A DNA stretch of 64,000 bases from Canna indica. Taxonomy: Eukaryota > Streptophyta > Magnoliopsida > Zingiberales > Cannaceae. The notes beneath the pieces are model-generated. The model had not been told where the DNA came from. It was given only the letters and a program-made list of their open reading frames with translations, and ran no database searches. Shown piece after piece: positions 21,666 to 34,500 of the stretch (position 1 is its first letter; every line of letters starts with the position of its first letter). The DNA lies in the NCBI GenBank assembly GCA_034359265.1, contig CP136893.1, positions 25,738,001 to 25,802,000 of the forward strand, read 5' to 3'. A program made the position numbers and the translations under genes.

Positions 21666-23320
21666 GCTTGCGTCCAGAATGTGTTGGATTCGCGGTGGTG
21701 GAGGCACTTTTGGTGGATAAGAATCGCAAGTTCATCTATGTCGACATGGTTTTCCATACTCCCATTCTGTCTATTTCTTTTATTTCCTGCAATTTTGGAT
21801 TAAAGTTCTTGAACTTGAGGTTAATTTGTTTATTTATTTATTTGGGATTACTCGGCTAGGCATTCTTTTACCGATGGTGGAGGCAATAGAGCGAAACAAC
21901 AAAGAAGGCGGTGAGAAGGCTCAGTAGCATAGCAAAGCATTGTTCATTGCCATGGTTAAAATTTCACTTAGTTGTCATTAACTGCTGTCAAGTAGTTGAA
22001 GTTCATGGATGCACATGGGTTTGAATTTTCAACTTTTGGTTTCATACTAATGCATTCTTTTTTCCATACTGGATATAAAATAAAAATGGTCATAGGTTGC
22101 AGTAACAATTGAAGGGAATAAATCTCTCTTTTCGTCATTCCAATTTCTCCTCTGCTATGATTGCGAAAAGAAGCAAAGACGTGAAGAAGAAGGGATGCCA
22201 AGTACGCATCCATGGCTCAAAGTCAATACTTTGTCTCAATTTGATGTAAAGTAATAACAGTGACAAGAAGTTTCTCAAAGTCTCTTTCCTAGTTTTAGTA
22301 GTAATAATTAGATTTGTATCAAGAAGAACAAGTTGGTAGTCATCTCCATCCGCATCCTACACTCTATTTCTTTTTAGTGAGTTAGAGGATTATATTATTA
22401 TCCAGCCTACCGGCGCATTCTATTTCATTGTCTCCTGAATTCTAATGATGAATGTAATGGTGATCTTTCCTATGAATGTGATGTTTCTAATCATGTTTCT
22501 ACTCATGAATTTTTGTGGTTGTTGATGTTGTTTTTTATGATTGATTAGTATTTTCGTGTGTGGATGCTTTGCCAAGCAGCTGAAAATACAGTTTAGACGA
22601 TTTCAATACGTTTAGCTCTTCATGAAAAAAAAAAGAATGCGTACATTATTGTACAATTATTGATTTGATGCACTCTTCAACTTCTCCGGCCTCTTCGGAT
22701 GGTGGTGGTTGTTTATCATTGAACTCAAACTTTGGCTCTCCACTTGGTATTCTACTATCAATCTAAATATATATATATTTATCAATCTAAAAAAGTGATA
22801 CTTTTAGGTTAATTAAAAATTAGTTAAAAACTTATTAGTTAAACTAAAACTTCACCTAACTAATTAGTTAATATTTATCAGTTGAAAACTCCACTTAGTG
22901 GTGGTATATAATTAAATATAAGCATTAAAAATATATAAGGGTATTTTGGTCATTTTATCATGTATAGTACTATGTTATAGCAAAATAAACGCATGATAGG
23001 ACTGGATATCGTGTTATGTTCTTGACGAAATAAACATTGTATAACTAATGTCCCATGACACTTGATATCATGTCCTTGTCCTTGTCCTTGTCCGGTGTCC
23101 TGTGACGAGCAATTTGGGAACTAAATGAGCCCTATGATTTTATTCTATCCAACCAAACACTAGCTTAAAATGAGCATATATATATTAAGATAGATGATTA
23201 AAATGGCACTTTGTATTTTATAAGATTTTAATATTAAGAAAATCATAAATTATCCATGTCAGCATACCACATGTTCATTTTAACAAGACTGTTGGCTGAC
23301 AATAGGCGACCAAATACAAT
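21666..23320. other. No gene; AT-rich, possible TIR terminus at 23126-23133
   Basis: Downstream of the dehydrogenase fragment the sequence is non-coding. Near 23076 the hexamer ccttgt is tandemly repeated. Near 23126-23133 the sequence aatgagcc could be the inverted partner of the terminus near 18712 (both ends contain tttag/tttga-type sequence and a cluster of ggacac/gtgtcc words). This is suggestive only. Confidence 0.35.
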
Positions 23321-24056
23321 TCACACAAATTTGTTAGTATATGATTCGATTGGAATAAATAATAATTTGATTGAGATGAGTAGGGGTGACAATTTTATCA
23401 ACATCTGCATCATATTTGATCTATATCCGTAAAAAAAAATGAATATGAATACGAATATGAATTTTAAAAAAAAATATTCGTGCAGATACTGTGTAGATAC
23501 GGATATGGATGCATATCCACGGTGCATCATATTCCAAACATTTTCAACAACATTACTACTCTCCTCATACTCTGTCCAAAAATTTTGGAACTTGAATAAT
23601 TTATTTCTAAGCTGCTTCTTAATAGGGAGAGTGATAAGCAGAGGTCTATGATTAAAGATAATATGATTAAGATGAATAATAGAAGCATGACCATAAAAAT
23701 GGAGCCAAGCAGCATTAGAGAACACTCGATCAAGACGAATAAGAATTTTAGCATTACCAGATTTATTATTAGACCAAGTATATTTAGTACCAGAGAAGCC
23801 CAAATCAATCAAGCCACAATTTTCAATAAAACATCTAAAATCATAAATAGGCTTAGTATATAATTTTAAAAGTAGTACTACCCAATTTATCATGACTATT
23901 CAGAATACATTTAAAATCCGTCGTGGCAACCAAAGAAAAGCATTCAAATCTAATTGCATAAATGAGTTCCATAAAGAAGCTCTAAGGGAAGGATCAATGT
24001 TGACATATAAAACAGATAATAAGAAAGGTTCACTTTCCTCAATCTTTATAACAATA
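23321..24056 (-). pseudogene. LINE endonuclease fragment
   Basis: Read on the minus strand, the C-terminal half of a LINE AP-endonuclease is seen. It starts around LLSVLYVNIDPSLRASLWNS and continues after a frame break to FIENCGLIDLGFSGTKYTWS, then LIRLDRVFSNAAWL, then a diverged NHRPLL motif. It is likely the same minus-strand LINE as the ORF1 fragment at 25364-26065, the two being separated by a later insertion. Confidence 0.75.
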
Positions 24057-25300
24057 TTAAGGAAAATTACCTAAATATATTACTTTGGGATTTTTCTCAT
24101 CTGTGACCTATACTTTTATTTGTCTCAATTGTATCCCGTACTTTCAAAATTGTTCCAATTGAATCTCGTCGTCTAGTTACCGTCACTAGCCCCGTTAACC
24201 TGATGATGTGGCACGCTAATGTGTTCCAAAAAATATTATTTTATTACCCTAAAATCCAACACATCACTATATCATTTTTTAATCTTTTTCAAAATACTTT
24301 TTTAATAAACTTGCCACATCACCACCCCCTTTCTTCTTTATTATCCTGTCGAACCCGACAAAATCTTCCCCCCTTTTGGCGAACCCTAAAATCGAAGTTG
24401 TCATCGCGCCTGTCGCCTAGCCCGTTGCCGAGCATATCAGCGATCCTATCGCCCAGCTCGTCATCGTGGTTGTCGCTGATTGCAGTGAGCAATCTTCACC
24501 GATGTGAAGAGGGAATCTTGTCGCCGAGCATGTTGTTTACACCAAGTAATAATCTGTTTAATTTGTTTAGGGTTTAGGGTTCTGTTTCAATGTTAACATG
24601 AGCTTAAAATGTCTGTGTTTATGATTTTGTCGTTTATATTTTGTTTAATTTTGTTTAGGGTTTAATCTGATTTAACATTTTGTTTGAATGTTAACTGTGT
24701 TTAATTTTATTTAAATGAGCTAAGCATGAGCTCAAAATGTCCCATTCACATGCGTAGAATGAGGAAGCATCTATGTCCTCAAATTTGAATAGGCTTGTGT
24801 CATCATATGGTTAAAGCTAGATTGTTTACTTCAAAAATATCAAAAAATTCGGAAAATTTTTTTTGGAGATGTGTCCAATGGCAAGTATGCTCTACCTTGA
24901 ATTGTTCAATTTATTTTTTTGTTAGTTTGTAGAACATATTTGAATGGTTGTGGATTTTTCAGGATAATTGTGGATTTTTTATTTGGCAAGACTTTGAATT
25001 TGAACGAGGAAAGAAAATTATACAGTCCCCATCAAAGGATGTTGTCGTTATTCATCAAAAGATTTACCAACTTGAAGAGAAGATCAACATATTAGAGCAC
25101 AAATATGAACATATCAAATTGCATAATGGGATATTAAAAATGTTTATTTGTTTTATTGTATGTGCTTGGTCACGTCCCAACTCAGGATCACGTGATCAGC
25201 CAGGGTATATGTGTCTATACCCTACAGCCTAACCCATGCACATGCCAACACATAAAAAGATAGCGAAAGAAATATCATCTTTTTATTTTAAAAGGAAAAT
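24057..25300 (+). mobile_element. MULE-like segment inserted between LINE fragments
   Basis: The left end (24064 onward, aattacctaaatatatta) matches the terminal sequence of the MITE at 9167-9713 for about 140 bp, including ttgtctcaattgtatcccg. It lies exactly where the minus-strand LINE reading breaks off. The interior carries a GRF zinc-finger pseudogene. A matching right end was not found, so the element is partial or its other end has decayed. Confidence 0.45.
24773..25232 (+). pseudogene. GRF-type zinc-finger protein pseudogene
   Basis: Two exons can be traced. The first ends at 24884 and encodes ARLFTSKISKNSENFFWRC, the first half of a GRF zinc finger. An intron with a GT start and an AG end (24885-24962) follows, and the second exon resumes DNCGFFIWQDFEFERG. 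A charged coiled-coil-like stretch (EEKINILEHKYEHIK) and a short hydrophobic C-terminal segment (MFICFIVCAW) follow. This layout is common in small plant GRF proteins, many of which are carried by transposons. A frameshift near 24800 separates the likely start from the finger. Confidence 0.6.
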
Positions 25301-25363
25301 AAAATAGATTTTATTATAAAGATAAAGTGTTCAGCCGAAAGTTCAAATGCGAAAATAAAAGAA

Positions 25364-26065
25364 TCAAAGTTCAACGGTTCTTTTAACAAATAAAATCTGA
25401 ATCAAAGACATGAATGTCCCCACGGGACTACAACTCCAAAACACTAAGTGCATGACAAAACTACTACGAATAACATCTCCTCTTAAAGACCAAGGTCCTC
25501 CGGTTAACACAAAATTAGTAGGTTCTAAAGAAACAAATCGAAAAATGAAGAAATTATCATCCAAATCTATCACCGATTGAAAACCATGAAAACTCCACAA
25601 CCGAGTAGCCCAAGACCGGATCACATCCAGAGGAGGGGGTTTCCCAAGGAACTTACCTATCAAACTCGCCTCTCATGGCTATCGAAGAGTCTGAATCTAA
25701 TTGGAAGTAACGACCACTCGATCGGTAGTAGATGAATGGATCTTGGAGAAGAGGACCGATGGTTGCGACCCTAAGCGTTGCTTAGGGTTCGAACCCTTCA
25801 AAATCTCTGCCCAAGAACTGAGTTTCAGACGGGAAGGAACACCACCACAACTCATTGAATGGCCACCGAAAACATTAGATGCCGCCTTAACAACCGAAGG
25901 AATCGAAGGAGGAGAAGAAGCATCAAGGGGATCATGCGAAGAAGGAGGGGGGCGAGGAGGTGGTGGGGACAAAGAGGGGCCGAAAACGCTAGGATTTTCC
26001 ATTTCCCTAGTTGTCGCCAGAGGGAGACACTCCACACGAGTCAAGTATAAGTTAAGTATTCCCAT
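25364..26065 (-). pseudogene. LINE ORF1 fragment (DUF4283)
   Basis: The minus strand shows two open pieces. The first (26065-25697) has a proline/serine-rich leader ending near SWAEILKG. The second (25663-25364) contains IGKFLGKPPPLDVIRSWA, FFIFRFVS and FVLTGGPWSLRG, which are characteristic of the DUF4283 domain in plant LINE ORF1 proteins. A frame break separates them and the zinc knuckle is missing. The plus-strand open frame over the same DNA is a shadow. Confidence 0.75.
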
Positions 26066-26894
26066 TAATATTATATTAAGTACTAATACTATTATCTATT
26101 TATATTTTAGTATTTATTAGAATTAAAACATCTAAACTAATCTCGTTAAGTTTTAAAATTTTCACTAAATTTTTTATTTAGTTTAGTGTTTCATATTTTG
26201 TTAGAGAAATTCAAAACTCCAAAAACAAACTATATATATATAATTATATATTTTTAATTTTCCCTTTTATTTTTCTTATATCTTTTATATTTGCATTGAT
26301 TATTTATAACAAACTATATGTATTTTTTGTTTTATTATTTTTATTTTATATGTTATTTAGTTATCTATTATTTACTTCATATGAAAAAATATTATTTTTC
26401 TATTAATTTGATTTTAAAGTTTATTTTGATTTTTTTAATTTTAAATTTCAAGTGTGTTATAAAGATATAAAAAATCTAAATCAAACATATTATAGATATC
26501 TACTATATGAAAAAAAAAACTAATGGATGTTGTGGTAAGATTAATTATACAATCAAGCGATACATGGAAATCAGATCTCTTAATTATTTTTTTAATTTTT
26601 TTCATGAAAATTGGATCTCTTAATTATTTTTTAAAACTTTTTTCTTTTTTATTTTAATGTTTACCAAAATTGTAAGTTTTTAAAACTATGATAATTTTTA
26701 ATGGAGTGAGTTTGTTGGTTAAGTATTTTCGCTTAATGTTATTTCTCTTTATTAATTTTTGCTAATTATTGTATTTCTTAAAGCAAAATTTTATCACCCT
26801 TTGTTTTTATTTTTTACATAATAGAAGAAAATATCATTAACTAGCTATGTAAGGTTGCAATGCATCCTCACATAAAATTACATCCAACTAGGTG
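26066..26894. other. AT-rich DNA without genes
   Basis: Very AT-rich, with many ttttat and ttaattat words and no recognisable coding frame. Confidence 0.6.
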
Positions 26895-29359
26895 GGTGGG
26901 GGGAGGGGGCGTATAGAAATCCAAATAGTCAACTCTTTACGTCAGAGAAAAAATTATTGCATAATGGGCAGCTTTGTTAGCATCCTTATTAACAAAGAGG
27001 ATAATTGCAGACTTTAAACTATGTACAATATTACAAATCTTTTAAAACAAATTTATGTGAAGCCAAGGAGCAGAACTTCTGTTGTTTATAATATCCACCG
27101 CATTCTTGCAATCTGAATCCACAATCACATGGTCCATATTTTTGGAAGAAATAAGAATAAGCACATAATAAATAGCAAGTAATTATGAATGAAAGCTAGA
27201 ATCAGAAGTAAAATAAATAGAGGAGGCATAAGAACATTCCTTTTTGAGATCGTGAAGAATGATTCCAATTGCTCCATCAGAACCGAAAAAAAGCACCATC
27301 ATAATTTACCTTAAACCAATTAATAGGTGGAGGAGACCAAATACAAGTATTGATACAATCACCATCAGAGCCTTCAGGAATATGAGCTTTACTATAATTC
27401 GAGGAATAATCAACAATACACATAAGCGCATTATTAATGGTAGGTCGTCCTTCACTATGCAAAATATTGTTTCGAAAAAATTATATGAACCACAAAGCAT
27501 TGGCAACAATGACTTTAAAGTCTAAACTCAAAGTATGGTTCAGACTCAACAAACACCAGCTACCAGAATGCCAGAATGCCATATTAAGTTACTGATTAAA
27601 TCCAAATTAAGGGAATTACCGAGAGCCGACCACAGCTCGGAAGCAAAAACACAACCAGAAAACAAATGGAAAATAATTTCTTCCTCAAGATCACATAAAA
27701 CATAGTTATGATTTGAAACAATTCTCAAGGAAAAAAGTTGGCTACGATCGAGTTAAATGTCCACCATGAAAAACATTCCATAAAAAAAGTTTTGCCTTTG
27801 GGGAAGTATTCAGTTTCCATAATTGACCCCAATTTTGATTAAAACGGAGATAGAGTGAGTAGGGATAGAATTGATTACATATTTAATTAGAACCAATCTA
27901 TCAGCTTGGGAGAGAAGGGAGGATTTTCAGTTACTAAGTTTGAAGTTAATTTGAGTGAGAATATAATCTTGAGTTTTAGGAGGGGCTCCTAAGAGAAATC
28001 ATGACACCAAGATATTTAAAGGGAAATGTTCCCATTTTCATACACAGGGTACAAGAAATTCTAAGCCTAGTATTGGGACTAACATTTCTAGGGAAGAAGA
28101 TCTCAAACTTGCTACAATTAATTTTTTGGCCAGTTAACATTTCATACTAAGAGAAGATGGATTTAATAGTATTTAAATTTTTAGAATTAGACTTGAAAAT
28201 CATAATAATACTATCAACAAACATAAGATGACTGATAAGAATATTATTTTTCAATTTGAAAGGAGTCAAAACATTAGAAGTCACAACAACATTAATAAGA
28301 TTAGTGAGAATATGAGAGACATGAATGTAAAGAAAAGGGGAGATGAGATTCCATTGTCTAATACCCCTAGAAGATGGAAAAAAATTAGAAATATGAGAGT
28401 TAACTAAACAAGCAAAAGAAAGTGTAGATATACGAGCATGAATCCATTTAATGAACTTATCAGGAAAATTATAAAGACTCAAGACTTTAATAATAACATT
28501 TCTATCAAGAGAATCAAAAGTTTTTTCAACGTCTATCTTAACAATGATAAAAGGACAACTACTCTTAGAGTAAAAATAATAATGTATAATTTCTTCAACA
28601 ACTAAGATATTATAATGTATGTTTTTGTCCTATACAAAGGCAGATTGTTCACAAGTAATAAGATGAAGAATGCAACATTTAAGTATATTTGCAATAACCT
28701 TAGAAAGAACGCAATATGAGATATTACAGAGAGCAATAGGTTTATAGTCTCTCACACTCTTAGGATGCTTGTTATTAGGAATAAAAGTCAGAAGGGTCTT
28801 ATTTCAATCATCAGGTAAAGTAGCAGTATGAAAAAAATGTTGAATAGGCTCAAAGAAATTCTCAGACATGGTATTCCAATGATATTTATAAAACTCAATT
28901 GTAAAACCATCAAAGCCAAGATTTTTCCCATTCTTAAAAGAATTAATAATATCTCTAAGTTCTTTTGAAGAAAAATGGGCAATTAACATCTTAGAAAAAG
29001 AAGGACAAATCTAATAAGTATTCAACCAAACCAACTAAGAAGCATGAGTATTAATAGAATCATTTCAAAGATTTGGAAAGGATTGACGAAGAAACCCTAT
29101 TTTCCAAATTAGGGTTTCCTTAGCGCAACAACTGTGCCCAAGAAGAAGGCGATTGAGGCTTCGGAGACAAAGCAGAGACAGGATCGGTAGTCCTGGACAT
29201 CGTCGGCATCAAAGAAGACGAAGACGGCGGGCTAGATCCATAAGGGGGATCGGGGGCGGCGAGTAGGGTTTCGGGAGAGAGTTGTTCATGTCGTTCTGAA
29301 CTTAGAAAGTCATTCATGCTTTGAGTCGAAGTTTTATTAGCAAGAATATTTTGTATCAC
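26895..29359 (-). pseudogene. LINE fragment: ORF1 leader, reverse transcriptase, zf-RVT, RNase H
   Basis: On the minus strand the order is: an ORF1-like serine/proline-rich leader ending SSWAQLLR (29359-29120); a jump directly to reverse transcriptase (from about 28989) with SSKELRDIINSFKNGKN and SRGIRQWNLISPFLY; a degraded catalytic box FVDS near 28215; a zinc-binding remnant HLFSGCVFASELW (27728-27546); and an RNase H domain starting INWFKVNYDGAFFRF (about 27320) and continuing across stops to about 26940 with VIVDSDCKNAVDIIN. Endonuclease and half of ORF1 are deleted. The FADD-to-FVDS change and numerous stops show it is dead. Confidence 0.75.
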
Positions 29360-29929
29360 CCTTTATAAGTATATTAAAATTTATTATTATTGTTGAGTTT
29401 AAGTTAAGCCGATTCATAAAATAAGTTATTTTTTTTTTGGTAAAACAAATGCTTGATTATTGTAAGATTATCTAGATCTATTATTAAATGAGTTTATATT
29501 CATATCTCAATGTTAAGTTATATTTATCTATTACATATTTTAATATATAATCAATTTCATAATATCTATTAAAAATTATTTTATAATTTTTTTTATCCTA
29601 CCAAAATGTCCAAGATTTTTTTCATTCTTCGTGATTTTTAATTAACGATTAAATTATTTTGAAAGTTTTTGCATATTGTTATTTTTGTTTTTAAAATTAT
29701 ATCCATCTTTATTAATTTATTATTATTATTTATTTAAAATATTGAACTTTATTGTTATCATTGATTTAGGTTCGGTATTGTTATATTTATCTTTCTGTTC
29801 AACTATATTTTATTTATTTTATATATTAATATATAATCAAATTTTATAATTTATTTATTCTGTCGTAAAGGGCAAAATTTTTTCTTGTTAATATTATTTA
29901 TTGTCATTTGACGTTTACTAACACCGTTA
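29360..29929. other. AT-rich spacer upstream of the PRR gene
   Basis: No coding or repeat feature is recognised. Composition changes sharply near 29930 to the more balanced promoter region. Confidence 0.5.
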
Positions 29930-30167
29930 AGTCGACGTTATGATTTTTATTCCTTCCTCGAACGGTCCCCGCACTCCCAATTAAGCATACCGCACTCGAA
30001 TCTCCGCCGAGTCATTTGGCCCCATTACTTTTTCTCTCCCTTAATCCAATATGCTAAGCTCTTTGCGGTAATCTAACCGAAGATCATACCACTCCGTCCT
30101 ACGTGGCCCATACCAGATCGGGGCGGATGCACGCTGAGAGCATAAGCTCACGGCTTTTGATTTCGTC

Positions 30168-30173
30168 CACGTG
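30168..30173. promoter_or_regulatory. G-box CACGTG
   Basis: A perfect CACGTG palindrome lies about 950 bp upstream of the PRR start codon, with related ACGT cores at 30101 and 30181. It is a candidate site for bZIP/bHLH factors including PIF-type light regulators. Confidence 0.5.
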
Positions 30174-30268
30174 TCAGGACACGTCAGTGCATTTGTGTCC
30201 GACGTGGGTTTCATCGCCTGTTGCCCACCGCCATTTGCTCCATGTCATCCCCCAAAATGCGACCCCTA

Positions 30269-30270
<2 letters not shown>

Positions 30271-30302
<32 letters not shown>
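30271..30302. repeat. (CT)16 microsatellite
   Basis: A pure CT repeat is followed by further ct-rich sequence to about 30312. CT/GA repeats are common in plant core promoters and 5' UTRs. Confidence 0.95.
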
Positions 30303-30307
<5 letters not shown>

Positions 30308-31123
30308 TCTCTTCTTTGACGCCTCCGGCTCGGATGAGATGTTGTCTCGTCTCCCCTCTCGGTCCAAGCTGTGTGTAGTCCTCCGAAGTCCATAGACATG
30401 GCGCTTTCCCACCACCCGAGAACAAGAGCAAGAGGAGGGAGAACCTTCTTACTCACCTGAGGCTTAAATTCCCCCAATCCAATCTTTCTCCTCCTCCTAC
30501 TTCTCCTAGGATTTCTCGCTTTAATTTCTTTTGGGATCTTTAGAGTGAGTTCGGAGTGATAGGATATTCGAGGAATAGGTTCCTGAGCTTCTCTGCAGGA
30601 TTCTCCATTTTGATCGAGGGCGGAGGTACTTGAAATCTGATACCTTGTTGAGGTCGTAGGAATTACTCTTGATTTGGACTTTTTGATGGACTTTTTCTCG
30701 GGTTATTTGTTCAAAAATTCTTTTCTGGGCTGGATCATTCTTCTATTTGGGGTTTTCAATCGTGTTGCTGTTGATTGTTCAATAGAGCTGTGAATCAGTG
30801 GATTGCTACTTGCGAATGCACACGTTGATTTCATTTTTTTATTATTAATTGCTTTGTTTTAAGCTTCAGCATTTCGGATTTCAAGATCACATAGTATTTC
30901 AGTTGGAACTGCAGTTGTATGCTTTGTTAATTTTGGAATGGTTTAGGTTTGCAGGGCTTCGTCTACATCGTTGTTCTTTTCCTTTGGTTTCAAATAATTG
31001 GTGGTGTTACAGATGTCATTATGCTCGTTAAGAAGGGCACGAGATGTGTGCGTTCCTTTGTTGGATAATCGAGAGAATTCCACTGCTTCAGCATAGTGCC
31101 ATTATCGAATGCTTTGAGTCTGG

Positions 31124-31505
31124 ATGATGGCAGGTGCCCATCAAGTGAGCCGTGATGGGGGTATGAATAAAGGGCTGGCTTGCAGTAATAATCAAGATCA
31201 GAATAAGCACGAGGAAGTTGGGGATGCCGCTGCTGGGGAACGTCAAGGACTCTCTGAAGAAGAAGAGTCCAAGATCAATGAGACGGTGGGAGATTTGAAC
31301 AATAACCAGATAGCGGATGCTGCAAGACCAGCACAACAGTCTGGTGGTCCCCAAAAGCAGCAGCAGCCTCAGCAGCCACCACCAGGTCCAATCATCCGCT
31401 GGGAGAGGTTTCTTCCGGTCAGAACTCTCAAGGTTTTGTTGGTTGAAAATGATGATTGCACTCGCCAAGTTGTCAGTGCATTACTCCGAAATTGCAGTTA
31501 TGAGG
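31124..31505 (+). CDS. PRR37-like: PRR coding exon 1
   Basis: Encodes the N-terminal leader and the first part of the pseudo-receiver to NCSYE plus one base. The donor is G|gtaaat. The second ATG directly follows the first. Confidence 0.9.
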
Positions 31506-34500
31506 GTAAATTTTCTCTCTTATCATTGTTACATCAATCCTTATCTTATTGTTTCTAATTTGTTCAAACTCAAATCTTTTTTAGTGTTGAAGTGAATTTG
31601 CCAGAAAAAGAAACAATCATGAACTTTAATCCTCCATTTAGGCAGTCTTGACGTTTGTTATTAATTATGAATATGCTAAAATACTAGTTTCTTCATTTAT
31701 GTATTTAGGTGGGTTAAACTTTAGTTGCTTTTTTAGTATACAATATAGACCTATTTTTTAGGTGGATGTATTTGTTGAGTCAATTTATCTGCTTACTTTT
31801 GACTTACTTCAGATATTTCAACCAAATGGAGCACACAGGCCAACTCCCTTTCCTTAAAAAGGAAAAACAGTTTTATGTACTCTTATGGCCTCAGTTCACT
31901 TTGCTTGTGTTAAGTGGCATTGTTCTTTACTAACATGATTATAAGACTGTTATCTACTTGTATGTGACTATGGATGAAATTTGTGTGTTCCATACTCAAT
32001 CCTTATTATAGTGCTCATTTCAGGAATGAATTATGGTTATTTTTTATATTTATACTTTATCTTTGTCTCTATATTTAAACTTTTAAAGTTCTCAACTTTA
32101 AGTAGAAAAACTTCTTCTCTTAGTTGTTCCTGAATATTCCAGTGCTAACGAAAAGTTATGTTCACATAATTCTTTTCAGCTCACTAACAGATGGGTTCTG
32201 GCACTATGTAAGAACTTGTATATCATTTGAGATCTATTGTCTTGTTTGTCAGATAGGCTAACAAAAGAGTTTAGGTTTATGCATAAGACTTTTCTTTTAT
32301 GTTTCAGTATATGGATTTTCTTTTATATAATCTAGTCTGCCCACCTATAACTGTTCCGACTCCAAGTATGAAATTGGCTTCTCTTATCTACCTTATGTCC
32401 TTGTCCTTATTTTTATGGCATAGTTTAGTTTGTCATGCATTCCTATGTCAAATCTGTATGTTTTGTCTCCAAAGCTCTTATATATCTCCATCTCCATTTA
32501 TGGGAGATCATAGGTTTTAAATGTTTGGCTGCTCATATCCTCTACAGTTTTCTGTTGGTGCTATGGGGTGTATGTCATATAATGTTGTCGAACAATGACC
32601 CTTCCTGCTCTACCAAGAATATGACTATCATTTCCTTCCATTTAAAGTTTGTAGTTGTCACATTTTATAGCACTAACTCTAATATAGTTATTGTAGTATC
32701 TGGATCCTATGATTTGCAAACGGCAAGGCTTATGGCTTACCTTTAAATTTGCAACATCTTGTACTGCTATGATCTCTCACACATTATGATGTGTCCTATG
32801 CTGATCAACAGAAGCAGATATCATGGTGGCAATGACCATGATATGATACTTTTACTTAGTGCAATGACCATCCTGTGCGACGCTGTCTTCTCCACCAGCT
32901 CCATCGTCATCTCTTCTTATTCTTCAATTGCATCCAAAGGATCCACCACTGGTCATTTTCGTTTGCCTTTTCCCTTCGCCTTTGCCTTTTCCCTTTGATG
33001 GTGAAGGTGCGGCCTTCTTCTTTCCCTTTCATTGTGATTGGGAAGATGGGGAGTCGGACTCGGATCGTCGTCTCGCTTGAGAGCGTGTTCGTTGAGAGGA
33101 ACCAAGGCTTATGTCCCTATATCGGGCGCGATTGTGATTGCCTTGGACGAACTCAACATCGAAAGGATCTATATGTGCACCCTCTTCATTTTGTATTGCC
33201 TCTATTTGAAGTCGTATGTTGTAATGAACATACACCAGCTTATCTAATCGGGCATATCAGAGGCGGTTGCACGGCTTCGTATGGCTTCGTATGTATGAGT
33301 AAGAAGGTTGACCAATTCCTCTCGCATCCACTTGATGATGTTGTTTGTGAGAGGATTCGTACGACGATCATTCGAAGATTTGGAGCATCACGTGCAAATT
33401 ATAGCCACCATTCAACTGCAATACATTGAAATTGAATATTAGAAATGAGATTTTGTCTTTAATAAATAACTTGGAAAAAAAGGATTTTTGCCTACCGGGA
33501 TCCATCTTGTCTCGGCAAGAAATTCCAAATGGATCATTGAAGTTGCCACTTTCATCTCGGAAAAATCTTGATTCCGAAATAGCTTGTGGAGCTTCTGAGT
33601 TGGTTGCCAACATATGTTTTATCACCTTGCGGAGGGTAAATAACATTGTATCTTTTGTTCCAAGGGCGTATTTATACTGGTATGCGAGATTTAAATAATA
33701 ACCTATAAAAAATCAAAGATTCATAAGTATAGTGCTTACCCACTTATTGGCAAAAATCGAAAACCTAAACATGAGGGAGGAGAAAGAAACAATAGTAACT
33801 TGGTCTCGGGCATCTACCAATACCATTATACCTACAATGATTTGCTGTACCATCGCTATTTATAATGGAATAGAACATTTACCTATTTATATAACAAATC
33901 GTATGGTAGGTCACAAATTGGGAGAATTTGCACCTACTATGATAATGATTTAAAATTAAATAATAAAAATAAATACATGCTAAATGTATATCACGCCCTA
34001 TTTGATTATCCCATCTCATAGAGAATTGGAGATAATGTCGATGAAGGGCTTATATTTGCTTGGAGCAGTCAAAAAACTATTTATTTCTTCTTGTGCTTGG
34101 TGGATGTAATGGTAGATATGGCCCATTTGGGGCATTTTTTCCATGTCCACCTGTCATAGAACCTTGTATAATGGTTCTACGACGATGATGATTTCCGCGA
34201 CGTAGTCCCAAAAGCGCAGGTTAAGCACATTCTTCTCAATTTCCTTTCCATCTGGTCTCGTGGCATATTTGGATGAAGACCAATATTGGCTTGTAAATAT
34301 TGTTCTCAAGCCAACCTTTCGTTGTTGGAGCGACCTTAATGCGATGAAATTTGTTACCAACTCTTGTCTTTGTTTGGCATCCTGAACACGCTGCTCTCTC
34401 TTGTTGTCAAACAATTCTTTGAAGAGATTTTGGATTTTTACCGGTGCTTTGCCGCATTTCGCCACATCGGGATATCCTCTGGCTAAATGCTACTTCAATT

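Larger units (their letters stand above)
29930..31123 (+). promoter_or_regulatory. Promoter and 5' untranslated region of the PRR gene
   Basis: The region is markedly less AT-rich than upstream. It contains a G-box (CACGTG) at 30168-30173, ACGTGGC at 30101-30107, and a long CT microsatellite. The stretch about 30625-31110 is T-rich and may be a 5' UTR intron: it has a possible donor after gcggag at about 30625 and an acceptor-like ttcag near 31090. The transcription start cannot be placed from sequence alone. G-boxes are known inputs of light and clock signalling in PRR promoters; their activity here is inferred. Confidence 0.5.

Noticed and set aside
25701..26120. 139-codon plus-strand open frame rich in glycine and glutamate
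   Set aside because: Antisense of the minus-strand LINE ORF1 leader, whose DUF4283 signature is on the other strand.
30103..30477. Overlapping serine/leucine-rich and arginine/glutamate-rich open frames
   Set aside because: They span the CT microsatellite in the PRR promoter and 5' UTR and have no recognisable domain.
32818..32844. Small palindrome with 10-bp arms as a possible hAT end
   Set aside because: It lacks the CATGGTTTAAAA terminus pattern and an 8-bp duplication matching the other end at 35001.
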